A DNA stretch of 64,000 nucleotides from Ganoderma boninense (lineage: Eukaryota; Basidiomycota; Agaricomycetes; Polyporales; Polyporaceae): contig CM035311.1 of assembly GCA_002900995.3 (NCBI GenBank), positions 2,728,001 to 2,792,000 of the forward strand, in the 5' to 3' direction. Under the pieces are notes generated by a model, which was not told the DNA's origin, made no database searches, and worked only from the letters and a program-made list of their open reading frames with translations. Shown here in pieces: positions 51,183 through 62,052 of the stretch. The first letter of the stretch is position 1; every line of letters begins with the position of its first letter. The position numbers and the translations under genes were made by a program.

Positions 51183-53728
51183 TGCATGACACACGACGCC
51201 TGCGCTTGCCTCTCTTGGCTTGGGGCTCATGACTCACGACTCACGGCTTATACCCTTGTCCTTGGATCGCGTTAAAACGTAGAACACGGACCGTTCACTG
51301 TCTATACCTGTTGAGCGGCGCTTTCTTTTGCTGTGGCTGGTTCTCGGCGCTTCTCGTGTCTCACTTTGCTATCGCTTACCCCTTCTCCTTGTGCTCTCTT
51401 TTTTTGTGACCCCCTTCCCTTGTCCTGCATCCTTGTCTTCGTTGTCCATGCTTTAGATTTCGCGAATGGTCCTTGTTTTCTCTTTCATGGTTTTTGTGAC
51501 TATTCGCGATGCACATATCGTATCACTTCCGCTGTATATACCTATCATTATCCCTTCATATTGTTGCATATATATCTTAAAGCGTTTTAAAGAACTGTGG
51601 GCGTTGCTACTATCCCGTTTACTGGCAGGACAGCCCTCCGACGCCATGCGCCCCGAACGCGTTCGGGGCGCCCTAATACCACATGCAGTACTCAACAGGG
51701 TTCGTCCGCCATATGCGTCCGAAAGGTGGCACGGGAGGATCAGTCTCAGGCTCCCCGCGCATGTTCCCCATGATCGTCTGTTGAATTGCAGAAGTCCGCA
51801 TCGGGATATCGTGGATGGCACGAGGAGCACAGGCATCCTGCTAGGGTTCTAGGTGTCTATCATAATCGGCGTACTCGGAAGTCTCATATGACACAGACAC
51901 GCCCTGACCGTTCGTAACTGGTCAAGTCTTAGTCTTACTAAACAGGTTAACGTTGCTGCACTGGAATTCGCGGGCGTTGGAAAATCTGATTTTGACTGTG
52001 CGCGCGACGACAGGCGGCTCTGACTTCATTTAATATGAGCGCATAGCTGCTGGGCGGGCCGCTCTCTGAGGTTGTCGATCTCCGCCGGCAGCGCGTACGT
52101 AGGGGGCCAGAGGGTCGGCGAGACGAGTAACTGAGCCTTCCGGAAGAATTAAGGGAGCGGGCGGTGCGCGGCGCGCTGGAGCTACTTGAAAGCCACTGCC
52201 AGTGCGCCGACGTCGTGAAAGCGGAGTAAAGTCGATGGAAAACAAAGGAACGTCAGGGACCGATGGCGTGCTGGAGCCAGCTGCAGAGGAAAGTTCATCC
52301 TGATAGTTGGCACACGACTCCGCCCGAACAAGTACCCGTGTATGGAAGGTGTGGCTGCGATATCCGAAGGCGGTCCACGAACCTGTGTTAATTGCCATCG
52401 GAGGGACATGGACCTTCCGAAAACAAGGAGTTCTGGAAGGCGTTCTTTGCATCGTCCACTTGTCGCCGCGGGGTGGGTATGGTGGAGCAGTAAGGGGATG
52501 TGGTGCAAGTACGGTCGCCGATCCACCATTATCCTGCCGAAGGCGGTGCTGACCCTAAGACCAGGACGCGATCTCAGTTGGGCCGCCTCACAACAGATAC
52601 GCGGATTAAGAAGCTTCCATCTCACCCCGTTGGCTAATGAAGACTCACTTCCGCCGAAGACAGGATAGACCAAGACAGGACTACGGTGGTCGAGGCCTAG
52701 GGTCGCCGGGGACCTGTCCTGGGTATACAGCTTGTCTCATCTAGGAGTAATTGCACCCAAAGTAACATGGTCAAGCCACTCAAAACGGTGGAACAAAGCA
52801 CACCACATGCCTTTGGGACTGAAAGGTCTCACGGTGTCTTCAATTGTGTCCGGTCCGGGGCGTCTTTGGCCAGAACAATCTGCGTTCTACCCGTCAGTGT
52901 GTCGGTTGTCATGGAGCATCAAGTCCTCACCATACTCCCAGTCAAGCACAAAGTGTCGTCTCTGCGGCACTGGGGAGCAAGTACGCCGGTGTCCGATTTG
53001 AGGAATCGGAGCATGCACGTACGTTCAAGCCTTTTAACGAGCACTACCCATTGTACCGTGGGGAGCTGCCAAAGGCTGATAGCAGTCGTAAATTGCGACT
53101 TCGATACAGGATCAACAAAATCGCGTACAGGAGAGCAATATAAGAAGGGGATGAAACATACACTGAGAAGTTTGTCGAGGGCGTCGTGATGCAGTCGTAA
53201 GTAAGTAAGCAGTATCGTTCCGCCGCGAGACCGTGGCAACCTCGGTATCTCCCGAGGTATAATGAGTAAGCGATATTCCCCTATAAAAGGTAATCTAGAC
53301 GCCTATTATGACACCCAGCACGTCTTCTGTTGTCTCCATCTTCACTGATGGGTCTCTTGTTCGTCTAAAATCGTAGACTTCACAATATATGGTCTAACTT
53401 TCTACCTCCTTAGCAACTTATTTAGCGTATATTATCCCAGGTGAGGGTATGCGGCATTGAACTGGAAGATTGTGCTCAGCTTGAGTCGCATCCCAACCTG
53501 TCCGAACCCGGGCACCGGCGGCAGCCGGAAGCACTGCATGAGGACCCATAACAAGTAATCTAGACGCGCCATCCGAAAATCGATCGATTCAGGCTGCCTC
53601 CTCCGCTCATCGATGGTCACCGGCTGGTCTCCTGGATTCTTTGCTTGCGACTATGTGTTTTGCTGGAACTTCATCTATCATACTCCTTCTTTTCTGGCAA
53701 CGCGGACGGCTCAGCCCCACTTGGAAGG
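51183..53728. other. Intergenic, no supported gene
   Basis: The first 400 bases are AT-rich with pyrimidine tracts, as in a 3' UTR. Frames at 52030-52673 on both strands lack support; a plus frame with CVNCH and MWCKYG only superficially resembles a zinc finger. Confidence 0.45.
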
Positions 53729-53782
53729 GTTTGCTATGGGCTGTATGATTCGACGTGCTGAATCCTATGTCCCATAGCAAAC
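53729..53782. repeat. 54-bp hairpin, TTTGCTATGGG arms
   Basis: Exact arms GTTTGCTATGGG (53729-53740) and CCCATAGCAAAC (53771-53782) around a 30-nt loop. Confidence 0.9.
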
Positions 53783-55260
53783 TTATCCAGGCCTGGTACC
53801 TTCCTGATAACCCAAACGCATTTATTGGATCCAGAACGGGAAATTTCGCGTTGGCGGACGAAGGCGGGGGACTTGGAGTAAATTGAGGGTAATGAAGCGA
53901 GTGCATCGTAAACATTGTCGAAACTCATCAATCTTTTTTAGGCCCGAAGTCTACCATCGACTCCATCTTTGCGTAGATGAGGCTAATATGGAGGCTGTGC
54001 TTGTCGGAAGTGTGGATATGGGCTGAATGATTTAACGAGTTCCCAACCACGTCGAAGTGGTTGGGACCTGCTGGCGGATGAGTTTCAGAGGTACGTCTCG
54101 TCAAGCCTGTGTCCGCTTACAAAGTCCATGCCAATGTGGGGACACGCGAGGCACCTCGATATTCCAAAATGGCTTGCACTCCTCGAAGCCACCTTCGAAG
54201 GCGCAAGTCAAGGCATCGATATCGGTGTTGATTGCATGTTCGCGAGAGGTGCCTGCACTGTGGCGTCGATGCCTACTCTGATCGAGAGCTTGGCGAGGAT
54301 CAGGTAGGACTCGATGGGGAGATCAGGATGCCGGTGTGCGGGGGGGTTCAGGTGCGCTCGTCGCCAGGCTTGCAATCTCGCCATCTTCGATTTTCAGGCT
54401 ATATGGAAGCGCATGGACTTTTCGCAGCGCCATCGCCGACCTGCTCGATGAGCAGAGATATGGAGCGAGGACTAATCAGAGGGTGTACGCGAGATCACTG
54501 TACACTCTGATGAATGGATCCACTCAGTCACGTTTGGAATGGTTTGCTATGGGTAGTATACCTCACAATAGTGAAGGATACCACCCATAGCAGCTCACCC
54601 ATGCGTGTTATCCCCCCGTAACTCGAACACTGTCACGGGATCCGTGACGACTTGGTAGTCTCGCGTTCGGCAGAAAAAGTAGGAAATTCGGAGTACGGTG
54701 GAACAAAGTGAGTACATCATAAACACAATCCTTGCTATTACAGAGAAACATCAGTCTCTACGGAAGGTCCAAGGTCTATTGTTCACTCGAACCTTCCATA
54801 CATGCTGAGGCGAAGTCGAAGGTCGGGCCTGTTGGGGTGTGAGGATATGGGTAGTATACCTGAAATAAGTGTCCGGATTGGAGGCAACCTGTCACGCCGA
54901 AGTAGTCGGGGACTGCTGGTGGAGGTCCCTTCGGGAGCTGGTCGACGATTCATTGAGGTACGTCCTGTCGGGGCCTTCTCCGGTTACGAAATCCATGCCA
55001 AGGCAGGAAATCATGGAATCGGCCAGAATGGCTCGCGCTCCTCGAAGCATCCTCCGAGGAGCGCGTGCCAAGGCTGTCAGCGTTGTGGGCTGCATGTGCG
55101 CGAGATGTACCTGCCGCAACCGCGGCGTCGCTCCCAAGTTGTAGAGCGGGATCGATGATGATCGGATGGGAGGCGACGGGGCGCTCGCGGTGCCATTGCG
55201 CGAGGTGTGCTCGTTGATGGCTTGTGATCTCGCCACCTGCGACTTGCGGGGTGCGCCCGC
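53730..55260 (+). repeat. Two diverged tandem units of about 810-860 bp
   Basis: 54080-54310 aligns by eye with 54945-55160: GGTACGTC near the left, AATCCATGCCAA/AGTCCATGCCAA, CTCGAAGC, GCATGT.CGCGAGA. Farther left, GGATATGGGCTG (about 54008) aligns with GGATATGGGTAG (about 54843). Hairpin elements precede the units at 53729 and 54546. No gene is supported, although both strands retain weakly protein-like frames. Confidence 0.55.
54546..54591. repeat. 46-bp hairpin, GCTATGGGT arms
   Basis: GCTATGGGTAGTAT and ATACCACCCATAGC pair with one mismatch around an 18-nt loop. Confidence 0.85.
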
Positions 55261-55490
55261 GCCGATGAATCCTCAGTACTCCAGGAGAAGCAATAAGGCC
55301 CTCAGCTCGGGCGATTGAGCTGTGGAGGGAGTCCCGCCTCCTGATTCCAGTGGCGGCGTGTTAGATGAAGACAGGACACGGCTCAGTTTTGCGTGTCAGG
55401 GCTGGGGTGCCGCGGAGAATTCGAAGTAATAGCATGCTGAGTCGAGGGCATCTGGCTGCTGGTCACTCTTCGCAGCCGGCAGTGGCGGGT
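55261..55490. other. 3' flank of unknown-family copy C
   Basis: Nothing recognisable. Confidence 0.4.
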
Positions 55491-57755
55491 TCATCCGGTC
55501 GACTGCAGGTCCTGAGCCCGTAGAATGAGGCTGTCCCACCCACCGCACTGACATCGAGGGGGCGAGAGCGTCACGGTGTCCGGGAGGGAAGAGAGGGGTG
55601 GTATGTTGGTCATAAGATGCCTCGCTCCGTGCGGTTGGGAGCTGCGGAGCTGGTGGCGGGCGGGCTGTACGGAAGACAGAGCGGAGTGGAGGTGGTTGCT
55701 CTGGGGGTGGTGTCGTGTTTTCGACTGGTGGGGGCTATCGCGTCGCTCAGATTTGTGGATGTGATGACAGGATTGACAAGAATGAAACATACCTCCATCC
55801 TCCTGACTGTCTTCCCCCCGCCTTCAAACTGGCCTTTCTGAGACTGAACGGCCTCCACTTTGCCCGCTTGGATCCTCGCCTTGTGCTGCTCGTATCTCTT
55901 CTTCTGTTTGGGCGGGAGAGGGCCGGCTCGGACCCTCCCGGCGTTGAAGGTGTTGAAGGGGTTGAAATAGTCGGCGTCGAGGTCGAGCTCTCCAGCGAAG
56001 GGGAGAGGGAGTGGAGGAACGGGGACCATGAGCCTGCCGGTCGGGTAGGCGTTGGCCTGAGTCCGATGAGGCGGCACGGGAGCCCTGACAAAGGGCACGT
56101 CTCCATACACTGGGAAGCGGCTCCATTATTATGAAGATCGCGAGAGAAAAGCAGGCTTGTTCACTCGTCTAGCGTTTCCAATCGCTCTCTGGAGTTTGAC
56201 CGGGGGTTGGTGCCTTTGCCGATAGTTCCTCATCCGCGCCCCCTTCTCGCCATATTTCGGACCCAGAGAATTTGCGCTAGTAGGTTGTGGGTGATATATG
56301 GCGAAGAATAAGGTCCATGCATAGAGGGGAGGTATCAGGGTTGGCGTCATGATGCGTGGAGATGAGTTGAACTGGGTTGAGCCCGACGTCGATGCGGCAT
56401 ACTGGGATCCACTGTCTGTCGGCGTGCTCTCCTGGACGAGTGGCATGTTGTGCCGCGAGGAAGGAGCGACACGCGCGAGGGCGACAACGTCGGTGGTGGG
56501 AGTCGGATTCCCGTAGGCGTGGCCCTCTCCTGTTCCCGTCGCTGAATGGGGGTACGCAGATGTCGGAAGCATTCCCTCTGCCGCAGCCTCCGAGAGCGAA
56601 TACTCTCGGTGGATCGACGGGAATTTTGAGACGCGACGGGTCAGAGTGGAGGGCGGTGGAAAGGAGGGAGTAGGAACACGATGGGACGGAGGGGGGATGG
56701 AACCATCCAAGGGGGAAGGGGTCCTATTTCCGGTCGCGATCGCGGAGCCAGAAGCGCTAGAGACCGGTGCTAGAAGGGCTGAAGCCTCCGCCTACAACGA
56801 AGCACATAAGCAACTGATTGTCGTATAAACTTGTTAGAACAAGACGTACGCTGTCCTTAGAGATCCCCTGGCTACCTCGTCCTGGCTCGTTATCTTCGTT
56901 GAAGTGGTCCCTCGACCTGGACTTTTCCTTAGACTTCAGGGAATGCGCGGATCTCCATTTCTTCCTCCGCACGTTGTCGTTGTCGTGCTGAGATGTCCTG
57001 CGAACCGGCTTCCCAAACATACCTCGCGTGCCAAAGTATGTCACGGAAGTCCTGAGCTGTGTTGTGCGAGTGAGTCTCGGCCGTACATATGCGTTCTAGT
57101 AGAGATGGCGTCTCACTACGTCCTCCGGCACCTCGCCCACGAGCCTCACATTCAGGGAATGGCCCTGGATGTTATGGCCGGTCAACGGTGTGTCCCCGGG
57201 GAACTGCCCCGCTTCTTGACTGGTCACCAGAGGTGTCTGTGAGAAGGGAGGGAAGAGTGGTGGTGGTGGTTCTACGGTATCTTCGTTCCGACGACGGTTC
57301 GAGGTAGAACTATCGCCTGTAGACGACAGTGGTGTAGGGGTGTCGTAGAAGTCGAAAGTCGATGCTTTCTGAGGCGGGAACTGTAGAGCTCAGGATGAGA
57401 AAGACGAAGCAATGCAAAGTAAATGACAGGCTGACGAACCGAGGGATCAGAGAGCTCCAATATACCGAGGACGCAGGGACTTTCGCCGTCGAACTGGATA
57501 AGGTAGACGGTATCGAGCCGTGGCGGACAGGACGGTGGCGTGTCTGGGGGCCAGGAGGGAAGAGTATGGTATCTCTGTATACCAGTGATCTGTACACAAT
57601 GCGATAAGCTAGACGCAACAAGCTCCTAGAAGCAAATATGAACTGACCTCTTCACCATCCCTCGAAACTTCGCTGACTCCGTGCTGGATCTGAACCCTGG
57701 CCGGAAGGCGTCTAGACCGGACACCTTGCGGCGGTAGTACCAGCCGTATCCCCAT
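55491..57755 (-). CDS. Unknown-family protein, copy C (fullest member), 642 aa
   Basis: Not recognised. Seven exons: 57648-57755, 57428-57589, 57117-57380, 56850-57056, 56165-56791, 55793-56109, 55491-55734. All joins are in phase; introns are 47-60 bp. Module I (residues 1-90): VQIQHGVSEVSRDGEE and DTVYLIQFDGESPCVLGILE. Module II (about 90-247): LTGHNIQGHSLNVRLVGEVP, then SVTYFGTRGMFGKPVRR and HDNDNVRRKKWRSA. Module III (about 248-405): Ser/Pro linker. Module IV (about 406-456): LYAWTLFFAIYHP, GPKYGEKGA, RQRHQP, AIGN. Module V starts CMETCPLSG and is basic. The tail is His/Ser/Pro-rich. Module II is shared with copy D, module I with fragment E, and IV-V with copies A and B. The basic patches suggest a nuclear role; this is inference. 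Confidence 0.75.
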
Positions 57756-59068
57756 GATAATGGACTGGAATAAACCTAACCGACCCCCAAACGAAGGGTC
57801 GTCGGGTGGGGTCGGTGCGCTGGATGGTGAACGAGGCATGCTATCGCAGGCATGGTCAGCATGGCGTTGGCGAGGGAGTTGGGTAAAGCGGGTGTATACG
57901 AGGACGTACCTTTGTAACAATCGCGCAGGAGATGCAGGCGAGCGGAATGCGTATCGGAATGCGGCGCACATGCCGCCCCGATGAGCGAGCATGGCATGGT
58001 CAGCGTTGGCGCTCCGGTATCTGAGGGACGGACGGCTAGCGGGATACGAGCTGTAGTGAGGACGCGATGGGGGAAAACAAAACCATGGCGAGTATGTCGA
58101 CACCTTGCGTCCTATATATACAGGTCAAATGGACCGCGAGGGGGGGAATTGAGCACGTAGCGAATGAAACTGAAGCCTTTGTCTGTACAAAGAGGATTCA
58201 ACGGCCCGCGCCACGATGGCAACTTTGTTAGCCTTCGAGAACCTAAGCGTTTGTCGTTGTTCGTTTAATGTCAGATTGACATGTATAAAGAAGCCAGAGT
58301 GCTGATGGTCTGTTTCATGAGCTAGAATATCGACAGAATCGGGGTGGAACATTGTGGCGATGATGACGATTGGACTTCGGTGTCTGAATAAGAGGGCGGT
58401 CCCTGCATAGCCGTTCTGGACAGGTAGCTTCGGTTTATACGGCGACAAGCGAGTACTCAAGGCTAGTTGTTGAACGTTGCACGTTGAATGTTCAATTGCA
58501 TGATAGACGGAGAGAAGGAAGGGACCTTGCTGAGGGCCTCGTCGGAAAGCGCCCATACTCAGCGGACGCATGCCACCGGACCGGTATTTCCCGACTTTGT
58601 GTCCTAGACTCGACATGTACAGCCACGCATGGTAAATGGTCTTGCAACCTCCCGTCGTCTCGGATACCTCAGCATGCCTGGCGTCACTGAATTTCAGGAA
58701 AGCACGTCACCGCCATTGTCTCGCCAAACATCCGCATTGTAGCATGACCACTTTTCGCACATCTGCCAGGTGTGGTTTCCTTTGAGACAACTAGTGTCTC
58801 AGCCGCGGCGCTGTCATGGTCACCCGTGAACTGGAAGTCCAAGGCTCTTAGTATCTGGTTGGGGCGCCGTGGTCCATGGGCGGGTATACGGATTGACCGC
58901 AATACAAGAATTGAAAGGTACGTGTACTCCAAACAGAGTGACATATCATTGACGAGGATCAGACAAGGACAATCACTCTTTCACCGCGGCAGGGCAAAGC
59001 AGCTGGATAAACGAGAGAAGCAGAGCAACGGAACCGCCGTCGCGATTCAATCCCGCACCGATACCTAC
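57756..59068. other. Intergenic, no supported gene
   Basis: Minus frames at 58125-58616 and 58684-58944 have reasonable composition but no start, splice or family evidence. The plus frame 58772-59305 overlaps the protease 3' end and is its shadow. Confidence 0.4.
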
Positions 59069-60649
59069 CTAGACCAGGCTGACCAGCTGCGCAAATCCGA
59101 CAGCTTCCTGTTCCACAGAGAACACCGTGTATACGTTCTTCAAGAAGCTAGAGCACCATCGATGGATGAACACGCGCGACGGATGCACAACACCTTGCGG
59201 CTCACCTGTCCCCGAGCAACCAGACGTCGGATCCGAGACCGACGTCCTGACCCGAAATCGCACCGACGCACTGGCCAGAGCCGAACTCTGTCTCTCCGAG
59301 GTTGAAGCTGCGACGAGCCCAGTAAGCCACGCCGCGTATACACCCACATACACGTCGAAACACTCACTTATCTGCCGAGATCGCCCAGTCGTTCCCTCCC
59401 CAATTGAACGTGACGACGGGCGTCGAGTTGCACGGGAACGAGTAGAACCCGTTCTGCGGGTCGAACTCCTGCGCGCCCGGGATCGCGCCGTACAGCGTCG
59501 CGACCTGTTCCGAGTCCCCATACATGATCGTCGTGCCGGTGTCGATGATCGCGTCAAAGCGCGTGCCGCTTATCTCCTCGCCGTTCGCGCTCACGCTCCC
59601 GCCCCCGATCTGCCAGTAGCCGGCCTGCGAGAGGTTGTGGAACTCGATTTCCCCGCTGTAGAGTAGGGGGTTCGTGCCCCCAAGGAAGAGCTCCGCGCCC
59701 ATCGCCGCGAGCTTGAAGCTGAACTCGCTGGACGACACACCGCCTTGGGATATCGCGGACTGGAAGAACGGAAACTGCGCGCGGGTGGTGAGTGCCACTC
59801 ATACATCGTGAGGGAATGGAAATGTAGCTCACCTGTCCCAGGTTGGAGATGGACGGGAAGGCGAGGCCGAGGATGCCGTCCGTCGGGTCGTCGACAAACT
59901 CGGCGGACTCCGTCGTCACCGCGGAAAAGTACTGGCCCACCGCCTGCACGCCAGCCACAGTTACTAGAAAATCGATCAGTGGGCACCATCGCGCGACGCT
60001 CATAGGCTCCGCAGAGAGGCGATTGAGCATAGGTATGATCTGACTTACCATTGTCAGTGAAGATCGGGCCGGACACATTCGAGCCGTCCCCGTACGCGAT
60101 CGTGAAGTTGCCGCCCTCGGACGAGCTCGTGTTCGATGCTGTAGAATTGTACAGGTGGTGGAACTCACAGCTCGTGCACGACACGTGAGGCACCCAGAGG
60201 TCGGCCGAGCCTGTGTCGAAGTTGATCGTGAAGTTCTGCGGGGGCGTCCCGATGGAGATCGTGCCCGCCCACTCCGTGTCGTCTTCGATATCGATGAGCG
60301 GCTCAGCTTGGCGCGGGAGGAGGGCACGGAGGAACGTGGGGAGGGAGAGGTCGGTGCGATTGTTGATCCTCTGGCCCGTGTTCTTGAGGAAGTTGACCTG
60401 CGTCTGGAAATATTTGCTGCTCACGACGTTAGCGACACGGGCTGAAGGCGTGGACGAGAGAGGTAAGAGCACGTACTTGGTGACTTTGGCACCATCCTTG
60501 GCGGCAGCGGCACGGTCGAAGGTCCCGTTTGCAGTGGTATACGATTTGCGCTTGTGGAGCGGGATGTTCATGCCGGTGGACTTGGGCGAAGGGGCCGCCG
60601 CAGAGAGCAAAACGAGCGTGAGCCCGACAGTCGTGGCTGTGAGGAGCAT
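59069..60649 (-). CDS. Secreted pepsin-type aspartic protease (A1)
   Basis: Extracellular or vacuolar endopeptidase, peptidase family A1, similar in layout to polyporopepsin-type enzymes. The ATG begins MLLTATTVGLTLVLLSAAA, a signal peptide, followed by a propeptide rich in Lys/Arg (HKRKSYTTANGTFDRAAAA). The first active site is INFDTGSADLWVPH; the flap region has FTIAYGDGSNVSG. The second active site is AIIDTGTTIMYGD. The C-terminal part has GSDVWLLGD, spliced to SFLKNVYTVFSVEQEAVGFA, the typical A1 ending. Several Asn-X-Ser/Thr sites are present. About six exons with short introns. Both catalytic aspartates are intact, so it is probably active. Confidence 0.93.
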
Positions 60650-61258
60650 TGCGAGGTCTGCACTGGAGGTCCAAAGGAGTGTGGTCCGGTTGCTGAAGGC
60701 GGTGGACGACCCAGGTGTCTACTTTGTGTTGGCACGGTCGCTTGGGGTCTTATATGGGTCGCCGGATGCAAATATCCCAGGGCGACGAACATGCTTCCGC
60801 GTTGTTGACGACTACCACATTGACAGACTGCAACAGAGAATTGCCAAAGGGGGCGATGGAGCAGGGCATTCTTCGTTCATGGCTGTCATTTAGATTGGTT
60901 CCATACCCTTCAGCCGGGACCAGAACTGATACAAACACTAGATTGAGAAGTCGAGGAGCCTTTAGAACTCGGATTGATCTGGCATGATGAAGATGTCATA
61001 TCAATCAAGCCGGGAACGCGGTCTCGAAACGGAGTCAAGAGCCGTGACTCAATACGTACCACATTACTATCATGCCTGCGAAAGGAATGTAATTAGTGGG
61101 AACGCACGGCACGTCTGTTCTGTGGTCAAGCATGGAGTTCTGTGTCCTGTTCGGTCTCGCGAACTCTCGAATCTGTCCAAATTGGCGTCCGAGTCAGCGG
61201 CGCATGCCGACCGTGACTTCGACAACTTGGCTGTGCATTGCTCGTACCTGCTTCCTTT
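60650..61258. other. Protease promoter and intergenic sequence
   Basis: No gene seen. Confidence 0.45.
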
Positions 61259-61622
61259 TTAAATTCTGCCCGAAGGTAACCATGCACCATAGAGAGCATC
61301 GATATCGTGAGCTTGTCCGCTGTGGGCCTTGGACGGCGTGGTCGCAGTCTGGGTGATCGTGGCGGGGGCTGGCGGGAGATCCGTGTCGTCGCCACACTGT
61401 GCCGGACCTGCCGGAGTCGCCGGTCCGTGCAACGTATGTAAGAGGCAAGCGGGACGCCCACTCTCATCGATGTTGAACTCAGAAGTGATGACGAACATAC
61501 GACCTCCTCTTCCTCCCCCCACCTTCTACATCGACATGGTGCTGGATCTCAACTTCGACGAAGGACCTTCTTGGATGCCGACCACTACTAGTCAACCCGG
61601 ACGCACACCAACAGCTTCTCAT
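61259..61622 (-). pseudogene. Unknown-family fragment E (module I only)
   Basis: Two overlapping minus frames give RRSFVEVEIQHHVDVEGGG and, after a one-base shift in a run of six G, RMFVITSEFNIDESGRPACL. These align with module I of copy C (RRLPARVQIQHGVSE and DTVYLIQFDGESPCV). No module II follows. A gene remnant is most likely; a sequencing error in the G run would restore the frame but not the missing modules. Confidence 0.5.
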
Positions 61623-61675
61623 GACACTCCCGCTTAGGTCGCTGCTCCTGTGTCTCGCGTCTCTGACAATGGACA

Positions 61676-61727
61676 TGCTATGAGCAAAGCATAGACGATA
61701 CTGATACTCCATACTTCGCTCATAGCA
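61676..61727. repeat. 52-bp hairpin, TGCTATGAGC arms
   Basis: Exact arms TGCTATGAGC (61676-61685) and GCTCATAGCA (61718-61727). One base differs from the TGCTATGGG family. Confidence 0.8.
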
Positions 61728-62052
61728 AATATATTATCAGTGCGACTTGTGCAACTCACCGCTCACCGCACAGTCCCTCGTTTACGAGATCAAGTCTGGA
61801 ACGAGGAGATGGGGCTGATACGCATGTGTTGCGGGCAAATCAAGCCACTGGGGAAAAGGTGAGTCATTCGCCGATTTTGAACGGGATGATATAGGAAGAT
61901 ACACAGATTACGTCCTGTTGAGGTTTTCGGCGAATATGAGCGACGCATACCCCTAGGAAGGGATACATGGGGTTGTGCTACAGCGGAATGACGGCATGTC
62001 ATTGTTCTTGTGTGCTTTTTAGAGCCTGAGAGTGGGCAGTTTATGGGTGGGA

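Noticed and set aside
52342..52668. Possible zinc finger with CVNCH and MWCKYG
   Set aside because: Cysteine spacing does not fit GATA or other fingers, and the overlapping minus frame is equally open.
58772..59305. 177-aa plus frame
   Set aside because: Overlaps the last exons of the aspartic protease on the opposite strand; clearly a shadow.
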